Assembly: GCA_947177485.1 (NCBI GenBank)
Contig: CAMWUR010000009.1
Span: forward strand, 1-47,869
Direction: 5' to 3'
DNA from: an uncultured Helicobacter sp.
GTDB lineage: Bacteria; Campylobacterota; Campylobacteria; Campylobacterales; Helicobacteraceae
DNA length: 47,869 nt
Shown here: in pieces, positions 46,053 through 47,869 of the stretch
Position numbering within the stretch: position 1 is the first letter of the stretch
How the letters are laid out: every line of letters begins with the position of its first letter
Translations under genes and position numbers: made by a program
Notes under the pieces: generated by a model
What the model was told of the DNA's origin: nothing
Database searches by the model: none
Seen by the model: the letters and a program-made list of their open reading frames with translations, nothing else

Positions 46053-47869
46053 GTGAAAGAGAAATTTCCCACCGTCAAGGAGGCGCTCGAGGCGGCAAAG
46101 GCACAAAAGGAAACCAAAGCAGGTTCGCTGCCTGAATCGGCGCAGCCCAACCAAAACAGCGAAGCCAAAAATTTCGAAAAGCTCGAGAACATCACTGAAA
46201 ACCTCAAACTGAAAGATTCAAAGAATCGTTTGCATGATGAATCGCGCGAACCCGAGAAGGATTGGGGCGAGATTGTGAATGCAATCTATGAAGAACGAGA
46301 GCAGGACGAAATCTTGCCACGTTCCAAAACCACATTGAGTCTCAAAGACATTGCGCACAAAGTAACACAAGAAGCAAGAGAGGAATGGAGCAACGTCAAG
46401 CAAAAAACGCAGAACGTGATGGAAAAAATGGGGAGTTTTTTTCGGCGCGGGATTAACGAAATGAACGATTCGGCGCGCGAGTTGCAATCAATTTTGCCGT
46501 TTGCAACATCTGCAAGCGAGGATATGCAGACACCAGAATCGCCCAAAAGCCCGGCTGCACGTGATGCCGATTCAAAACCATTACAAAAAGAAGAGCAGCA
46601 GCGCGATGTGGAATCGGACGCAATGTTTCACATGAAACCTTTACGCGCACAAGCCTTTATGCGCTATGACCCAGAGCCCATTGATATGCCCAAACACAAG
46701 GGCGCTGCAATGCACATTCCAGAATATCTCGCCATTCCTCTATCGGAGAAATTCCCAAGCAAAGAGAAAGGTATTCCTACGATTGATACTCAATACACCA
46801 GTCGTGTGCGTTTGCTCCCCGCCCAAAAAACTGACGAACAAGCTAAAGAGCAGTCGCAAACAATACAGCCAAGCGCAAACAATGAGACTCGCCCATACAA
46901 AGTGGACTCTTCGTTACCCAAAACCATTATCTATCGTTCGCGCACATCGATACGCAAGAATCTCGATACACCCACGTTGCGACACAAGCAAAGCGCAGAA
47001 AGACTCAATGCCGCAATGCGTGAGCAGCAGACGACAGGATTTGATGTGCAGGTGAGTGGCGATTATTCTCCATTTCGCGAAACAGGGATTATTGAGAGTT
47101 TGCGCATTGACCTTTCGAGCCCGCCCTATAATGGTCCAAGGCTTCCCAACCCGCCAACACCACATTTTGTTACCACAGAATCGGAGCGGTTTTATCAATC
47201 CTTGTTGAACGATTCTGTGCCCGAGCATGAAGAAGAGCTAGAAATAGCGGAGCAAAACGAGGACGTAGAAGACGAGATTCAAGAACAAGAATGGCAGAAA
47301 TATCAAGAATTGCTCGATGAATCGTTTGCCGCCATCGAACACATGCATGACGCACCAACAGCGAACGCGACACAACATGTCGAATCTACACCACCGCCCC
47401 AAACGCAGCCCGCGCAACCTCTCGCACAGCATGTGGCGCAGCCAATGGCGCAGGCAGGGCAGGGGACAATGCCAAACGATGTCGCCCAAGCTGACCACGT
47501 GAACGCGCCCGTTCCCGAACCGCTCCCGCCAGCAGCCTCTGCTCCCGCCGCTTTGCCCGCGCCGCTCGAATCGATACCAGCAGAATCACCTTTGCCCACA
47601 GCGCCCGCGCAGAGCCATTTTGCGTGGCAGCAGAATGCGCAGAGTTATGTTGGCGCGTGGCAGTCGCCGTTCTCGCAGACTGTGCCGCAAACGCGCCCAA
47701 GCCCAACACCCTTTATCTTGCCCGCCGTTTCTATCGCGCCAGCGCCCCAGCCAGCGCAGAATCCCGCACTCGCGATTCCACCCCAAACGTTTGCAATGGC
47801 GCAAAACTCCATTCCAGCGCCAGCAGAATCGGTTGCGCCCCAACCACCCGCCGCCCCCGCTGCATATCC
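46053..47869 (+). CDS. Long, probably disordered Pro/Ala/Gln-rich protein (3' end outside window)
   Basis: The frame is open from GTG 46053 to the window end (at least 605 codons) with no stop; GGGG lies about ten bases upstream. There is no signal peptide or membrane segment. Residues 1-95 are Lys/Glu-rich; about 105-150 could form amphipathic helices (WSNVKQKTQNVMEKMGSFFR); about 395-430 is acidic; from about 430 on it is Pro/Ala/Gln-rich with many PAP, PAQ and QPA triplets. I do not recognise the family. The linker-like composition resembles the linker of FtsK-type translocases, but no motor domain is visible, so that remains a guess. Confidence 0.7.
   Translation, partial: MKEKFPTVKEALEAAKAQKETKAGSLPESAQPNQNSEAKNFEKLENITENLKLKDSKNRLHDESREPEKDWGEIVNAIYEEREQDEILPRSKTTLSLKDIAHKVTQEAREEWSNVKQKTQNVMEKMGSFFRRGINEMNDSARELQSILPFATSASEDMQTPESPKSPAARDADSKPLQKEEQQRDVESDAMFHMKPLRAQAFMRYDPEPIDMPKHKGAAMHIPEYLAIPLSEKFPSKEKGIPTIDTQYTSRVRLLPAQKTDEQAKEQSQTIQPSANNETRPYKVDSSLPKTIIYRSRTSIRKNLDTPTLRHKQSAERLNAAMREQQTTGFDVQVSGDYSPFRETGIIESLRIDLSSPPYNGPRLPNPPTPHFVTTESERFYQSLLNDSVPEHEEELEIAEQNEDVEDEIQEQEWQKYQELLDESFAAIEHMHDAPTANATQHVESTPPPQTQPAQPLAQHVAQPMAQAGQGTMPNDVAQADHVNAPVPEPLPPAASAPAALPAPLESIPAESPLPTAPAQSHFAWQQNAQSYVGAWQSPFSQTVPQTRPSPTPFILPAVSIAPAPQPAQNPALAIPPQTFAMAQNSIPAPAESVAPQPPAAPAAY

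Noticed and set aside
46218-47843. Several minus-strand and shifted frames of 85-130 codons at the window end
   Set aside because: They arise from the GC-rich, stop-poor Pro/Ala/Gln coding stretch; compositions rich in Arg, Gly and Cys are typical of antisense shadows.

Overview
The window is a contiguous piece of a Campylobacterota (epsilonproteobacterial) chromosome, most likely from a Helicobacter-type organism. The evidence is the ruvC-dnaA-dnaN-gyrB origin region with TTCAC-core DnaA boxes, the hemH / CxxC lipoprotein / ccsBA block known from H. pylori, a fused CcsBA cytochrome c synthase, a CetA/CetB-like energy-taxis pair, a flgM-flgN-flgK block, the ilvI-ilvH-lpxD order known from Campylobacter, and extended -10 promoters (TGnTATAAT) with little visible -35. 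The species cannot be told from the sequence. I see no rRNA, tRNA, CRISPR array, insertion sequence or prophage.

Layout. 1-337 has no gene but holds two inverted copies of a palindromic repeat and a G/C-rich stem. 338-5856 is the replication origin region: ruvC on the minus strand, then dnaA, dnaN and gyrB on the plus strand, with DnaA-box clusters on both sides of dnaA and a DnaA-trio/AT-rich unwinding element before dnaN. 5865-7254 carries queF, plsY and folB. 7256-9951 (minus) carries minC, an M23 peptidase and an RluB-type pseudouridine synthase. A MATE exporter (10014-11369) converges on the heme / cytochrome c block ccsBA, thiol-redox lipoprotein and hemH (11362-15719). 15826-18347 (plus) has a four-helix membrane protein, Bcp peroxiredoxin, a secreted SLT-like protein, a receiver-like protein lacking its phospho-acceptor Asp, and a small partner. 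glyS and a CorC/CNNM protein follow on the minus strand, then a two-gene gmd-glycosyltransferase unit.

24011-26873 (minus) is flgK-flgN-flgM plus a small membrane protein. nadD and a secreted Cys-containing protein (plus) run tail to tail into a minus-strand series read as phospholipase D, recG, a 28-residue membrane peptide, a SurA-like chaperone, CetB-like and CetA-like proteins (34782 down to 28472). A short Mop protein is translationally coupled to the heptose genes hldD-hldE (34886-37490). A large dCache-type chemoreceptor (37498-39606) is divergent from an HDOD protein and rsfS. pdxJ, a Ppx/GppA phosphatase, ilvI-ilvH and lpxD follow. The window ends inside a long, probably disordered Pro/Ala/Gln-rich protein (46053 onward).

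Functional themes are chromosome replication, envelope and LPS building (plsY, hldD, hldE, lpxD, gmd), heme and cytochrome c maturation, flagella, and energy or chemotaxis. The most interesting signals are the bipartite origin with a three-repeat DnaA-trio, a covarying hairpin repeat at 1-81, a Mop protein that appears to lack an internal segment, a pseudo-receiver pair, a 28-residue membrane peptide, a possible AUU start for hemH, and an apparent strong excess of the word GAWTC over GASTC in the genes I counted.
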